From contig JAANYP010001785.1 of the NCBI GenBank assembly GCA_020465985.1, positions 310,001 to 374,000 on the forward strand: a stretch of DNA of 64,000 bases, in the 5' to 3' direction. Under the pieces are notes generated by a model. It searched no databases. It was not told the origin of the DNA and saw nothing but the letters and a program-made list of their open reading frames with translations. Source of the DNA: Centrapalus pauciflorus (lineage: Eukaryota; Streptophyta; Magnoliopsida; Asterales; Asteraceae). The stretch's first letter is position 1; the number at the start of each line of letters is the position of its first letter. Shown here piece by piece: positions 46,830-57,950 of the stretch. Made by a program: the position numbers and the translations under genes.

Positions 46830-49800
46830 TAGTCCATTTGGTATATGGATTCGGGTTGCTCCAAGCACATGACTGGAAGAAGAGAATTGCTGTCCAACGT
46901 TGTTGAACAGTATTGCGGAACTGTGAAATTCGGGAACAACCATCAGGCTCACATAAAAGGATACGGGGACTTAGTTTTAAATAATCTGGTCATCAAGGAC
47001 GTTGACTATGTTGAGGGGTTATCACATAATCTTTTTAGCATAGGACAGCTCTGCGACAAAGGACTGGAAGTAACGTTTAGAGCCAAGAACTGCAGTGTTA
47101 AGAGCATGGAAGGAAAAGAAATCTTAACTGGTTCCCGAAACTCTAACCTTTACACCATTGACGTAGCTAAGCTAATAGTGAAGGATAACATTTGCCTACT
47201 ATCAAAAGCCTCTTCAAAAGACTCTTGGTTGTGGAATCGAAGATTATCCCATTTGAATTTTGATAATATCAACAAGCTGGCTGCGAAACAGTTGGTCAAA
47301 GGTCTTCCTGAATTGCGCTACGAAAAGGACCATCTGTGTGTGAGCGTGTGAGAAAGGAAAAATGAAACGATCTTCTCACAAACCAAAGCCCGAACCATCA
47401 ACAAAAAGAGTATTGGAGTTACTTCATATGGATTTATGCGGACCGATGAGAACTCAAAGCATAAATGGAAACGATATGTGTTGGTTATCGTTGATGATTA
47501 TTCTCGATATACCTGGGTCAGGTTCTTGCGTTCCAAGGACGAGACAGCTCAAGAAATCATTAATTTTATCAAGAGTGTCGAGACCCAACAGCAGCTGTCA
47601 GTGCAATCAATCAGATCAGATAACGGCACAGAGTTCAAGAACTCGGTAGTTGAGGGCTTCCTTCGATCCAAAGGTATTCAACATCAATACTCTGCTGCTC
47701 GAACACCTCAACAGAATGGGGTCGTGGAAAGGCGTAACTGTACGCTTGTGGAAGCCGCTCGTACAATGCTCACATACTCGAAGCTACCTCCGTTCTTGTG
47801 GGCCGAGGCCGTATCAACAGCATGCTAAACTCAAATTCGCTCCATCATCCATAAGCGCTTTAACAAAACTCCTTACTAACTCTTTTTGAATAAAGTACCA
47901 TTTATCAAGTACTTACGTGTATTTGGTTGCAGGTGCTATGTGCTGAATGATAAAGACAACCTCGGGAAGTTCAACGAAAAGGCGGATGAAGCGATCTTCA
48001 TTGGATACTCATCCAATTCGAAGGCGTATCGCGCATTCAATACCCGAACCAGAACAGTCAATGAAAGTGTGCACGTCACGTTTGATGAGTTGGCTGAACT
48101 GGCACCCGAAGTTGATCAATCAGGACCACACATTACACAAATGCCTGGAGACTCTTCCAATAACCCCATTTCTTTTTCTTCTTCTGATTTGGTTAATTTA
48201 TTTGATCCTTTTTATGTTGAATTTTTCGGACCTAACGCTAGTGTTTCTAATGTTGTCAATAATGTAGGTGATCCTTCCAGTTCAACTGCGCCACAAAGTT
48301 TCTCCGCTCCATCTTCATCAACATACCCTCATCCATCTACATCATCCACCGACACATCCGCAGTTGAATTTACTCTAATACCCTCACATATAATACCAAC
48401 AATTCTTCCTTCACCTGAACACTCGCGAATCAAACCAGAACCAGTGGTACCATCATTTGAAACCATTGACCATGAATCCTCATCCATCCCCACATTAACC
48501 ACAGAGGTTCCATCCCGAGCACCCCTTCCACATGAGATCAAATGGACCCGAAGTCACCCAACAGATCAAATCATTGGTGATGTTTCAACAGGGGTCCAAA
48601 CTCGCAGGGCATCTGCTAATGAATGCCTCTTCGCATCATTCCTGAGTATGATAGAGCCCGCTCGTGTGGATGAAGCCCTGACAGATCCGGATTGGATAGT
48701 TGCAATGCAAGAGGAACTCAACCAGTTTGAACAGCTAAGAGTATGGCGGTTAGTTCCCAAACCAAAAGACCGTACAGTCATCGGAACAAAGTGGATCTTT
48801 AAGAACAAACGAGATGAGAACGACATTGTGATAAGGAATAAAGCAAGACTTGTTGCCAAAGGCTACCGACAACAAGAAGGGATAGATTATGACGAGACCT
48901 TCGCTCCAGTTGCACAGATCGAAGCAATCGGAATCTTCTTGGCGTACGCGGCACACAAAGACTTCAAAGTGTACCAAATGGACGTCAAGACTGCCTTTCT
49001 AAAAGGTGAACTTAACGAGGAGGTGTATGTTGAACAACCACAAGTCTTTGTTGATGCACATAAACCTGACCATGTTTATGTGCTAGATAAAGCCCTCTAT
49101 GGTTTAAAACAAGCACCTCGAGCATGGTATGATAGTCTTTCAAATTTCCTTATTTCTGCCGGTTTCTATAAAGGTGTGGTGGACACAACTCTGTTCACAA
49201 AAAGGGAAGGCCCACATATAATGCTAGTATAAATTTATGTCGACGGTATTATATTTGGATCTATTGACAGTAATTTTTGTAAGGATTTTTCAGCCCTAAT
49301 GGAGTCCAGGTTTGAGATGAGTATGATGGGGGAAATGAACTTTTTCCTCGGATTACAAGTCAAACAACTTGAGGATGGGATTTTTGTGAACCAGTCGAAA
49401 TATACTCTTGACATTCTCAAGAAGTATAAGTTAGACTCTTGCACGAGTATCGCAACTCCCATGGCCTTCAACTGTAAGTTAGACACCGATTCTTCCGGGA
49501 AAAGTGTCGATAATACAACTTACAGAGGGATGATAGGATCCTTACTATACTTGACTGCCAGTAGGCCGGATATAATGTTCTCAACATGTCTTTGTGCTAG
49601 ATTTCAGGCCGACCCAAAAGAATCACACCTAACTGCGGTAAAACGCATTTTTCGTTATCTTAAGGGTACACCCGAACTTGGTCTATGGTATCCAAAGGGA
49701 ACCGATTTTGATCTTACCGCGTTTTCAGATGCTGATTTTGCAGGTTGTAGAGTGGACAGAAAAAGCACGTCGGGAGGAATACAGTTTTTAGGAGATAGAC

Positions 49801-50186
49801 CGGTGAGTTGGTCTTCCAAAAAGCAGAATTGTGTTTCCACATCTACAACTGAGGCTGAGTATGTAGCAGCTGCAAGCTGTTGCTCTCAAGTGCTGTGGAT
49901 GAGAATACAATTACGCGATTATGGGTTCTCACTCACCAATATCCCAATTTACTGTGATTCTCGAAGTGCAATTGCCATCTCTTGCAATCCCGTGCAGCAC
50001 TCTCGAACAAAACACATAGATATCAGGTATCATTTTATTAAAGATCACGTAGAAAAGGGAACCATTGAGTTGTATTTTGTTGGCACGGAATACCAACTTG
50101 CGGATATATTTACTAAAGCTTTAGACGAACCTCGTTTTCAGTTTTTAGTATCCCATATCGGCATGTTGAATCCGCCTTCCAATTAA
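46830..50186 (+). pseudogene. Copia Pol (protease, integrase, reverse transcriptase, RNase H), inactivated
   Basis: The protease has DSG at 46848-46856 in WYMDSGCSKHM. The GAG-pre-integrase zinc region (WNRRLSHLNF, DHLC) breaks at 47349. Integrase has D in LLHMDLCGPM, D at 47619 (SDNGTEF) and E in QNGVVERRN, spread over two frames between 47350 and about 47460. In-frame TAA codons lie at 47826 and 47877. The RT includes MDVKTAFLKGELNEEVYVEQ. A TAA at 49230 precedes the catalytic box, which reads YVDG (49236-49247) where YVDD is expected. RNase H is complete, with SDADFAG, TEAEYVA and KHIDIRYHF, and ends at 50186. The missing second aspartate should abolish polymerase activity. Confidence 0.92.
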
Positions 50187-50893
50187 ATATCAGATATTGT
50201 CATAAATAATTCTATTTCAATCTATCATGATTGAAATTCCTTTATTTTAGAAAATATCTGTTATTTAAATTTAAGGATTGTGTCACAAAATTGAAACTCA
50301 ATATTTCCATATGTGTGTATATTATTAATAATTAATGATCCTGACAAATTGCTGTGTGAATTGTTCATCACGGAGTGAGATGCAAACAATATCCAGGTTT
50401 GTCTGTGTTTGTAAGGCTAAAAAGGGTTGTCGTGTTTAAAATCTGAAAAAGAAGAGGAAAAGAACCGGTATTTATTTGAGGGTGAGTATAGTTAGGATAT
50501 TCATTTTTATACTTCTGTGTTTCTTTTTAATTTTTGTTTTTGTAGTTAAATTTCAAATTTTAGGTTGGACATATTTTAATTTAATTTTAAGTTTAAATTT
50601 AATAGGTCAGAAAATTCCAAAAAGATTTTAATTTTTAAATTTATCAAAAAGCCAAAAAGATTTTAGTTTACTTTATTTTATTTTAAAAAAGATCAAAGAA
50701 AATATCAAAAATATTTTATTGTGAAGTCAAAAAGATGTAATAAAATTGCGCTAAAATTTCTTTTAAAATTTGTTTTTGTTAATATTCTTAGAAGCCCATT
50801 TCATTTAATGGTGTGTGTGTGTTGAGTCCAAACCGGCGGCCCACATAACATCTTGGGCGCGGATCCTATGACCCGAGACCCGACCCATGCGCC
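50187..50893 (+). other. Non-coding spacer behind pol
   Basis: AT-rich up to about 50800, then GC-rich (GGCGGCCCACATAAC, GGGCGCGG) just before the candidate TATA box. No ORF or repeat was recognised. The late rise in GC supports a promoter here rather than simple spacer. Confidence 0.5.
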
Positions 50894-50900
50894 TATATAT
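50894..50900 (+). promoter_or_regulatory. Candidate TATA box of the third-ORF transcription unit
   Basis: TATATAT within GCGCCTATATATGGGCGG. About 25-35 bases downstream begins a CT-rich run (TTTCTTCATCTTC, TTCTTCCTTCTTCTTCC) like a plant Y-patch and leader. It is followed by a good donor (CAG/GTAACAT) at 51074. The arrangement is that of a plant pol II promoter and 5' leader exon, independent of the LTR. Confidence 0.5.
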
Positions 50901-51309
50901 GGGCGGGTCAATCGGTCAAATTGGATTTCTTCATCTTCAAGATTTCTTTTTTCTTCCTTCTTCTTCCTTTCGTTGAAACAACCCACCGTCGAACCACCAT
51001 TGTCACTCTTCCAAGCTTTTCGATCTTCATTTCTCTTCGTTTTTCTTGCATTTTCCAACATCGGCATCTTCAGGTAACATCTTTTTCACCTTATTTCAGT
51101 GTTTAACTTCATAGTTTACTTGTTTGATTTTCAAAATTTTACTAGTTTTTATTTTCGGTTTTTACTATTTTTAGGTACTTTAATGTGTTATTTTTCCTTA
51201 GTTGTAGTTAGATAAATTGTTCACTATGTAATTTTAGACTAGGATCTGTAATTTCATGCATTTTTGTTAACATTTAACTGTTCACGTTTATTTTTGCATG
51301 AACTCATTA

Positions 51310-51836
51310 ACTGCTACATGCAGTTTCGGATGTCCGAATTCGGACCAACACCCGAATTCGGATGTTCGACTTAGACTAATTTTCAAATTTTCAAAGTAAA
51401 AATCCAAGATTCGGACCACTGTTGATCCGAATTCGGGTCACTGTTGATCCGAATTCGGACCATCATAGTAAGGCCAAAATTTTCAAAAATTGAATTTAGT
51501 CTAAGTATGTTCACTACTGTTCATCCGAATTCGGATGATATCCGAATTCGGTACCCATCCGAATTCTGGGTACCATCCGAAATCAGGACCTATCCTATTC
51601 ATTGCATGCACTTACTTAAGTCATCATCCGAATTCGGATCATGTTTCATGACCCATCCGAATTCGGACCACCTTCATTCATTACATGCCATGCATATCGG
51701 ACCATCATCCGAATTCGGTCTCTGTTTCTCACCACATCCGAATTCGGACCCACTCATCATTCTTGCATCATCCGATTTCGGACGGATCCGAATTCGGTGT
51801 CACTGTTCATCCGAATTCGGACCATCCGAAATCCAA
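51310..51836 (+). repeat. CCGAATTCGG palindrome array before the third ORF
   Basis: About thirteen CCGAATTCGG-type words, mostly TCCGAATTCGGACC or CATCCGAATTCGGAT, lie 15-60 bp apart, each containing GAATTC. It is the second such array in the element and is more regular than the one before gag. Confidence 0.9.
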
Positions 51837-51970
51837 CACTTAGCATTTTTTTTTAACTTTTCATTTTTCCATTTCTGCATTTTTATATAAATTCAAAAAA
51901 TCACAAAAATATTTCCATCTCAGTGCACCATTGATTAGAGTTAGGATTAGTGTTTGAGTGAAAAGGTCCT

Positions 51971-52054
51971 ATCTAACATCGGTCTCTTAACGATTGACTT
52001 TGGACTTTATTAGTAGAATTTTATTCTACTAATAAAGACCCGATGCTAAACAGA
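51971..52054 (+). repeat. Perfect 14-bp hairpin within a longer inverted repeat
   Basis: TTTATTAGTAGAAT and ATTCTACTAATAAA (about 52007-52037) pair completely around a three-base loop. Outside them CATCGGTC pairs imperfectly with GACCCGATG. It lies about 100 bp before the predicted splice acceptor. It could be a tiny foldback insertion or an RNA structure. Confidence 0.75.
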
Positions 52055-52146
52055 TCAGACAATTTCTATTTCACACTCATCTAGACTTCACATCAATGAA
52101 TTATCATCTCAAGTCTTATTATTCTAACTTTGTTGCACTTTGCAGG

Positions 52147-55100
52147 ATGATGGAACCCGCAGTCATTCTCACCGTACCCCATCCCCCTATTCCAAATAAT
52201 AATGCTCAACTACCAGAAGAATCCATCCTACCCAGCGCCGAGTTTGTCGACTTCATTCCACATAACTGGCAACTCGACGTGTCCATCCTCAATAAAGAAC
52301 CCCAAACCCTAGCTTTCGACATCCTCACCCGCCATCCCATCTACTATGCACTATCCACTGCCATAGCTGTTCCCCAGATATATCTCCAACAATTCTGGAA
52401 CAGGCTAAAATACGCAACCGACCCCGAACCTCACTTCACATCCACTATTGACTGCGTTCCAGTCAAAGTCACTACCTCTGCCATCCGCCACATCCTTCAT
52501 CTACCCACTGAATTCTACCTTCCCACCCGTGAACTGTTCGACCCAAACCCATCCGTCTCTGAAACCCTAACTGAGATTCAAACTCTGGGTTATGACGGCC
52601 CTCTTTCTAAACCCTCCGATTTTCGCACGAAAAACCTTCAATCCCACTGGCGGATACTATTCGATGTGCTTAACAAATGCTTCACCGCCAAGCATTCAGG
52701 TCATGATTCAGCATCGGCCCAGGTACTAGCCATGTTCACAGGCTTTGCCTTTGACCGACACGTGGACTATGCTGCATTCTTATTCGAAGAACTACGAAGA
52801 GTCCATATAGAGAGAGGCACAAAGAAAGGCAGAAAGTATGTCCCTCTACAAAGATTTCTCCAACTCATCATACAGTTTGCAATGGATCAAGACGACGATA
52901 TTCACGAGCGTCCGGAGGCTGATGTCTACCCCACAGTGGCAATTCAGAAGTTAACTCTGCCAAAGGGGGCCCCGACAGTACCAATAATGAAAATACCTCT
53001 GTCTCTTCTAATGAGGTCCAGGGGCATGGAGCGGGATCGTGCATATATCAAGGAGAGTTATCCGGATGAGTCTCAGTCGGAATAGACTGAGACTAACCAA
53101 TCCGAAGGTGAGCCAAGAGAGAGTGAGCATGAGGGAGAAAGGATGGATGTTTAGCAATCTCTGGGTTTGGGTGAGGGGGAGACTGTGATTGTGAGGGAGG
53201 AAGAAGGAGGTGAGATGGCAGAGACGTCGGATTCCGAAAGAACCGTCTCTGTCGTGAGAGCGAGGGAGATTCAATCTGAGGGTGAACTAAGCCCTATAAG
53301 CCGGACTCCTCTCGATAAGACCGTCCGTCCAGCGGTCGAAATCACCCCCACCACCCACTTGGTTTCCCCTCAAAGGGAAACCACTTCATTCCACGGGGTT
53401 CTACCACATACTCCATCGCCCTCTCATTCGGAGAGTGGCGGTGTTGAAAGAGGTCACACTCCTCCCCATGTGACCGCCCTTCATTCCATCACGATTCCAT
53501 CTCCCATAACACAGCATGATGCCTCCGTGGCATCCCCAAGAGCTGCTTCCGTGGCAGCTCCACAAACTTCCGGATCTGAGCGTCCTATACAGGAGCCAGA
53601 AATGACGGAAGGAAGACCGGGAGTGGCTCAATCAACGCCATCCACTTCCGGCCATCTCCCAATCAATCTGGAGATGCTAACGGCAGCTTTACGTGCTGCC
53701 GGAGTGATTACCCGGGCTGACCTGGACGCCCAAAGGGAAGTCGCCGAGGAACGTCACACCGCCCTTCTTTCACTAATCAAGGGTAAGGGTGTCGCCTCCG
53801 AAGCTGGCCCCCCACCAGGTTTCCATTCAGTCCATCATCAGATATCGGAGCTGTCGGACAAAATAGATGCTCTTAACCGTCTTATCCTGCAAGTCCAAGA
53901 ACAGCTAAACTCAAGAATGGATCGCCTAGAGTCGGCTGTTATCGAACTCCAGTGCCGTACTCAAGCCAAGGCACCAAAAAGGAAGCATGACGATCAGGAC
54001 GACCCTGATCGTCATGAGGGGGAGAAAAGACGTAAGGTTCAACATGAGGAACCCGTCATGTATATAGGGGGAGAAGAGACCGCTGAGGGGTCAGAATTTG
54101 AGGGGTCAGGGGAACAGGGAAAGGAGGCTCAGGAATATCTCTCTATAGAAGACGAGCCCATGGTCGAGGGTCCAGCTCCACTGGATCCGATGACAGCTAT
54201 GGTAGAATTTGAGGAACCGCACGAGAAAGTTGAAATCATCTTAGTTTCTGATTCAGATTCCGATACCGAGGACAACGAACCCTTATTAACTCCTAAGCCT
54301 GAACCTCAATCTCCATCGAAAAAATCCTCATCCTCTTCCTTTGATTTCCTGAATTCACCACCTCGAGCCCATTAAGAAGAAATCCTCTCATCAATCCAAG
54401 CTCCCCAGTCACAAAAAGAATCCCATGTTGTCCTTAGCCCTCCTAGATCCCCAAGCCCTCCTCCAGTCCAACAAACCCAACTCCTAGGGTCCTCCCAAAC
54501 AAAAGGGTCGATTGCTTCGATGAAACTCCGGAGGGCCCTGGCGTGTACAGAAAAGATGACTTATTCTGGGTGGACCACTATACAAAAGGCAAGGTTCAAA
54601 CACTGCCTCAGGAAGAAAAAGATCAAATGCGACAAGAACGGCGGGGGACTATCATAAAGCTTCTTGAAGCTAAAAAGGACGAGATCGAAGAACCCCCCGT
54701 TCAAGGCCTTAAAGAATTCCTGCAGAACTTTCCCCTGGAGCGGTTTTAGAATCCATATCTAGAAGAAAGATTCAAGATGGTATTCAGAAAGAAGCCTGGA
54801 TCCTTCAGCAGACGCCTACTCATGAAACTTACGAATGTCTCCAAAGCTGAACAGGCCGAATACTACCAATTGATGCTCCGGGAAAGAAGGTCTAAGGTGT
54901 CAAAATCAAAGATTAAAAAGCTCAAATCAATCACCATGTGCAAAAGAGCCAGAGTCTTCTATCCCTCCTATCAAGTGGAAAGAGAAGATGGGACGGGAGA
55001 TGACATCTTTGAATATGACATTGACTACATAAGAGCGGATGACGTTGAGTTCCTTGACAACAGTCTGAAAAATCGTATCAGAAAACGTCTATCCCACATG

Positions 55101-55577
55101 ACAGCTCTAGGTGCCTTAGTTCGAAGCATGAATCGCCGATCAATCATAATGTGTCTAAGAGACTTTCAGATGGCGATCGAGAGTGCTATGGTTAAGGTGG
55201 GCCTACGAGCACCGGAACAAGATAGTTTTCTTTTAGCCCACCACCCGGCCTACAGAGTTGTACTTTCTGGAGATCCGGGTGTCATTTTTGTAAACTACAA
55301 GGGCTACAAAAGGTATATGCGCTTTGAGGATCTTCCTTGCTACTCCGATGGTACACTTAGATTGGTTCGAGCTGCTCTTACAAAGAAAGTACAAGATTAT
55401 GATGCTCAACCAGATCCTGAACAAAGATGCTCACCTAAGGAGATACAGGATACACTCAGTGGCATAGACTTCCTGAACGAACGGCTACATACGAGACAAG
55501 TGACCAGACGCTTTGACGTCATCCTTGGACTCCGAGAATCAACTGACCACGCCAAAGTTCCAGGACCTCCTAAATGA
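52147..55577 (+). pseudogene. Third ORF (accessory, env-like position) of the copia element, broken
   Basis: ATG pair at 52147/52150 after the predicted intron. An N-terminal globular domain (about 300 codons) has FDILTRHPIYYALSTA, IYLQQFWNRL and TLGYDGPLSK. A disordered proline/serine part follows, then a coiled coil (about 53827-53960, ISELSDKIDALNRLILQVQE). Basic PKRKHD and EKRRKV (53967-54039) resemble a bipartite NLS; IILVSDSDSDTED (about 54235-54276) resembles a SUMO-interaction motif. The C-terminal part is a second globular domain (54777-55577), ending TGA just before the PPT. Breaks: TAG 53083, TAG 53152, TAA 54373, a frameshift between 54376 and 54483, TAG 54747. I see no signal peptide or membrane segment, so an envelope role is unlikely. 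Function unknown. Confidence 0.8.
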
Positions 55578-55580
55578 TCG

Positions 55581-55593
55581 AAAAGGGGGAGAT
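55581..55593 (+). promoter_or_regulatory. Polypurine tract
   Basis: AAAAGGGGGAGAT directly before the 3' LTR, the primer for plus-strand DNA synthesis. It begins only four bases after the third ORF's stop codon (TGA, 55575-55577), so that ORF fills the element to its very end. Confidence 0.9.
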
Positions 55594-55938
55594 TGTTAGA
55601 TATATTATTTCGATCATAGGAGTTGTTTTGTAATAATTATTGTCTTTGTAGTTTGTCTTGTATTTAATTTCCATGTAGTTTATCTATTTGTAATAGTCTA
55701 GGGGCCAAAGTTGCCAAGTTGTAAGACTTAATTAAAGGAGCCTAGAAATAGGCTCCTAGGGTTACTTTAATGAAAACGGTTGACATTTGAGAAAAAGAGC
55801 CAGCCGCCACTATTCATTTTACTCTCAACATTCTCTTTGTCTTTTCTTCATCATTACTTGATTATTGAGCTTTGTTCTTCTTAAGTATTGATAAGAAATC
55901 ATCAAGGTGCTGAAACATTACGGGAATACAATATTACA
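55594..55938 (+). repeat. 3' LTR of the large copia element
   Basis: 345 bp, TG...CA, no difference from the 5' LTR seen by eye. Followed by the second ATTCT (55939-55943). The GAAA-loop hairpin lies at 55736-55757. Confidence 0.93.
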
Positions 55939-55943
55939 ATTCT

Positions 55944-55998
55944 GATAAATATTGTTAATTGTTCGTGAAACATCTATTTTAGTTGGAAGGGTGTTTCA
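55944..55998 (+). mobile_element. Last part of the interrupted long LTR
   Basis: Sequence after the copia insertion ends GGAAGGGTGTTTCA, resembling the GGTGTCACA ends of the Gypsy LTRs at 8138 and 12709. The bases after it (CGACG) do not match those before 38126 (GGATG), in line with 38126 being an internal border rather than an outer end. Confidence 0.4.
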
Positions 55999-56034
55999 CG
56001 ACGACCGGTGAAGAAGCACTTTGATGTTGGAGAC

Positions 56035-56559
56035 TAGGGGTGTAAATGAGCCGAGCTACTCGTGAGCTACTCGAGCTCGACTCGTTAAAAGCTCGAAAAA
56101 AGCTCAAATTAAACGAGCCCGAGCCGAGCCCGAGCCGAGCTCGAGCCTAAATTCGAGCTCGTTTAATAAACGAGCCCGAGCTCGAGCTTCACATACGAGC
56201 TCGCGAGCCTAAACGAGCTTAAACGAGCCTATATAAAAATGTATTTTTAAATTAATAAATGTATAATATATAGATTAAATAAACATAAATATATTAAAAT
56301 AACAAATTATACATATTATTTAAAAAGATTATTTAAAAAAATAATTAAAAAATTAAAAAGATTATTTAAAAAAATACTTAAAAAATATAATAAACGAGTC
56401 GAGCCCGAGCCGGGCTCGAGCTTGGAAAATTATTCACGAGCCGAGCTCGAGCTTTACATACAAAGCTCGAAACGAGCCGAGATCGAGCCTGGTAAATTTA
56501 AACGAGCCGAGCTCGAGCTTAAACGGGCTCAGGCTCGGCTCGGCTCATTTACACCCCTA
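56035..56559. mobile_element. hAT-like MITE, 525 bp, 8-bp TSD TTGGAGAC
   Basis: The ends TAGGGGTGTAAATGAGCCGAG and its inverse CTCGGCTCATTTACACCCCTA are perfect inverted repeats. TTGGAGAC occurs at 56027-56034 and 56560-56567. Both flanking thirds are dense in GAGCTCGAGC/GAGCCGAG words; the middle is AT-rich. No ORF. An 8-bp duplication suits hAT. Confidence 0.88.
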
Positions 56560-56567
56560 TTGGAGAC

Positions 56568-57950
56568 CAACAATGCTTAAATTCATACCCTAATCCCATT
56601 TTAGTGTCAAAATTTTTATGAACAAATTGATATTACATTAATATACTGATATGGATGTTATAAAGAATAACAAACGTTGTAACATTTTCTTCTTTAGATT
56701 TATGATCAATTTGTGTATATGTTTTTAGATATGTGTTTATTTTAAAAAAGATTACTTTTTATTTTAATTTTTATTGCATCCACACTAACACATTGTTGCC
56801 AACTCACTTATCAAATCAGACAACTTAAGTCAAAATTGTCAAACATAATTGTTGCTTTTTCATTAATATAATGACATATTAAAAAAAGATAATATGTTAC
56901 TTGAACAGAACAAAAATGATAATATTTTATCTATTGACATAATTAACTCCTCATTCTTATTGTTAAAACAATAATGTAAATATCTTCATTATTATTCCAC
57001 AACATATCATACACGTGCCTTTAAAATTCTTTTATTATTTATTTTAAATAAGATTAAAATCTATTTATAATAAAATCTTTTGGATTTTTATAAGGACCAA
57101 CAATTTTAGTCACATGATTACAAATAATTTGGATGAGTTAATCATATTTCTATCAACGCCAGTATTATTTAATATGTAACTATTAAGAAAATTTAAGTGC
57201 ATTCAATTGACTTGTTTTCGATGAAATCGTCGAAAACAAGGGTTTCTGGAAAAAACGCGTTCAAGTCCATTGTTTTTTATTTTTTTGGTCTTTAATTTAT
57301 AATTTTCAGTTTTCGCATTTTGTTTTCAATCTAATCATCAAAATCTCATCTTTAAAATGTGATAAAGATAAGTGAAAAAATAAAAAGACGTAATATTTAG
57401 AACACATCTAAACACATTCTCAATTCTCATCTCTAAAATATGTTTTCTTCATCGTGTTTTTAGTTTATTAAAAAACTCCAAATAAAAAATTCTCATTTTC
57501 AAAACGCGCCCTAAGGTGTCTTGGTTATTATGGTTAGAAGGAGAGATGGTGCACGGTGAGATTGGGAAAGGTAATATGTGTAAAAGTAGGACTATACTAA
57601 GTATGGGTTGAAAAAACTTGAAGTGTTAAAAACTTGAAAATGTAAGCAAAGATTTTATGGGATCTTTTATGTCGTGATATGTGTGTGTATTCAAGATCCA
57701 TGAGAAACTATATTAGTCTTGAGAATCAGAAAACCAAAGTTAATTGAATCATATGCACATATGCATTAGATGTGTGCACATATATGTTGTATATAATTTG
57801 CATTGGTTCTCTAGTTCTCCAGTCAAATTTGGTTTTCTATTGAACTCAACTCTATAATCATAATGATTTCTAACACTTTGCATACATGCACAATAAAGTG
57901 TTATAAATAATGGAATTATGTAACATGAGCTAAATTGTTTTATACATCAA
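56568..57950. other. AT-rich stretch, nothing identified
   Basis: No ORF of note, no LTR end and no repeat shared with the rest of the window was found in about 1.4 kb. Confidence 0.5.

Larger units (their letters stand above)
51074..52145 (+). other. Predicted leader intron of the third ORF
   Basis: The donor CAG/GTAACAT is at 51074 and the acceptor TTGCACTTTGCAG ends at 52145, two bases before the ATG pair that opens the ORF (52147). The 1,072 bp are T-rich, have a branch-like CTAAC at 52123-52130, and hold the CCGAATTCGG array and a perfect hairpin. The ORF-track codons before 52147 would then be intronic. No transcript evidence is available. Confidence 0.5.
41623..55938 (+). mobile_element. 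14.3-kb copia (Sirevirus-like) retrotransposon, TSD ATTCT, identical LTRs
   Basis: LTRs 41623-41967 and 55594-55938 are each 345 bp, TG...CA, and appear identical by eye. ATTCT flanks the element (41618-41622 and 55939-55943). Order: LTR, PBS for tRNA-iMet, 1.1-kb leader with a CCGAA array, gag, pol (PR-IN-RT-RH, the copia order), a 2-kb spacer, a third ORF, PPT, LTR. The long coiled-coil Gag, the WYMDSGCSKHMTG protease start and an extra ORF after pol point to the Sirevirus lineage. All three coding regions are broken. It sits inside a long Gypsy-type LTR. It encodes no infectious virus as read. Confidence 0.93.

Noticed and set aside
41623..55938. Reading the third ORF as a true envelope protein
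   Set aside because: Its position matches the env-like ORF of Sireviruses, but no signal peptide, membrane span or cleavage-like site is visible; NLS-like and SIM-like motifs argue otherwise.
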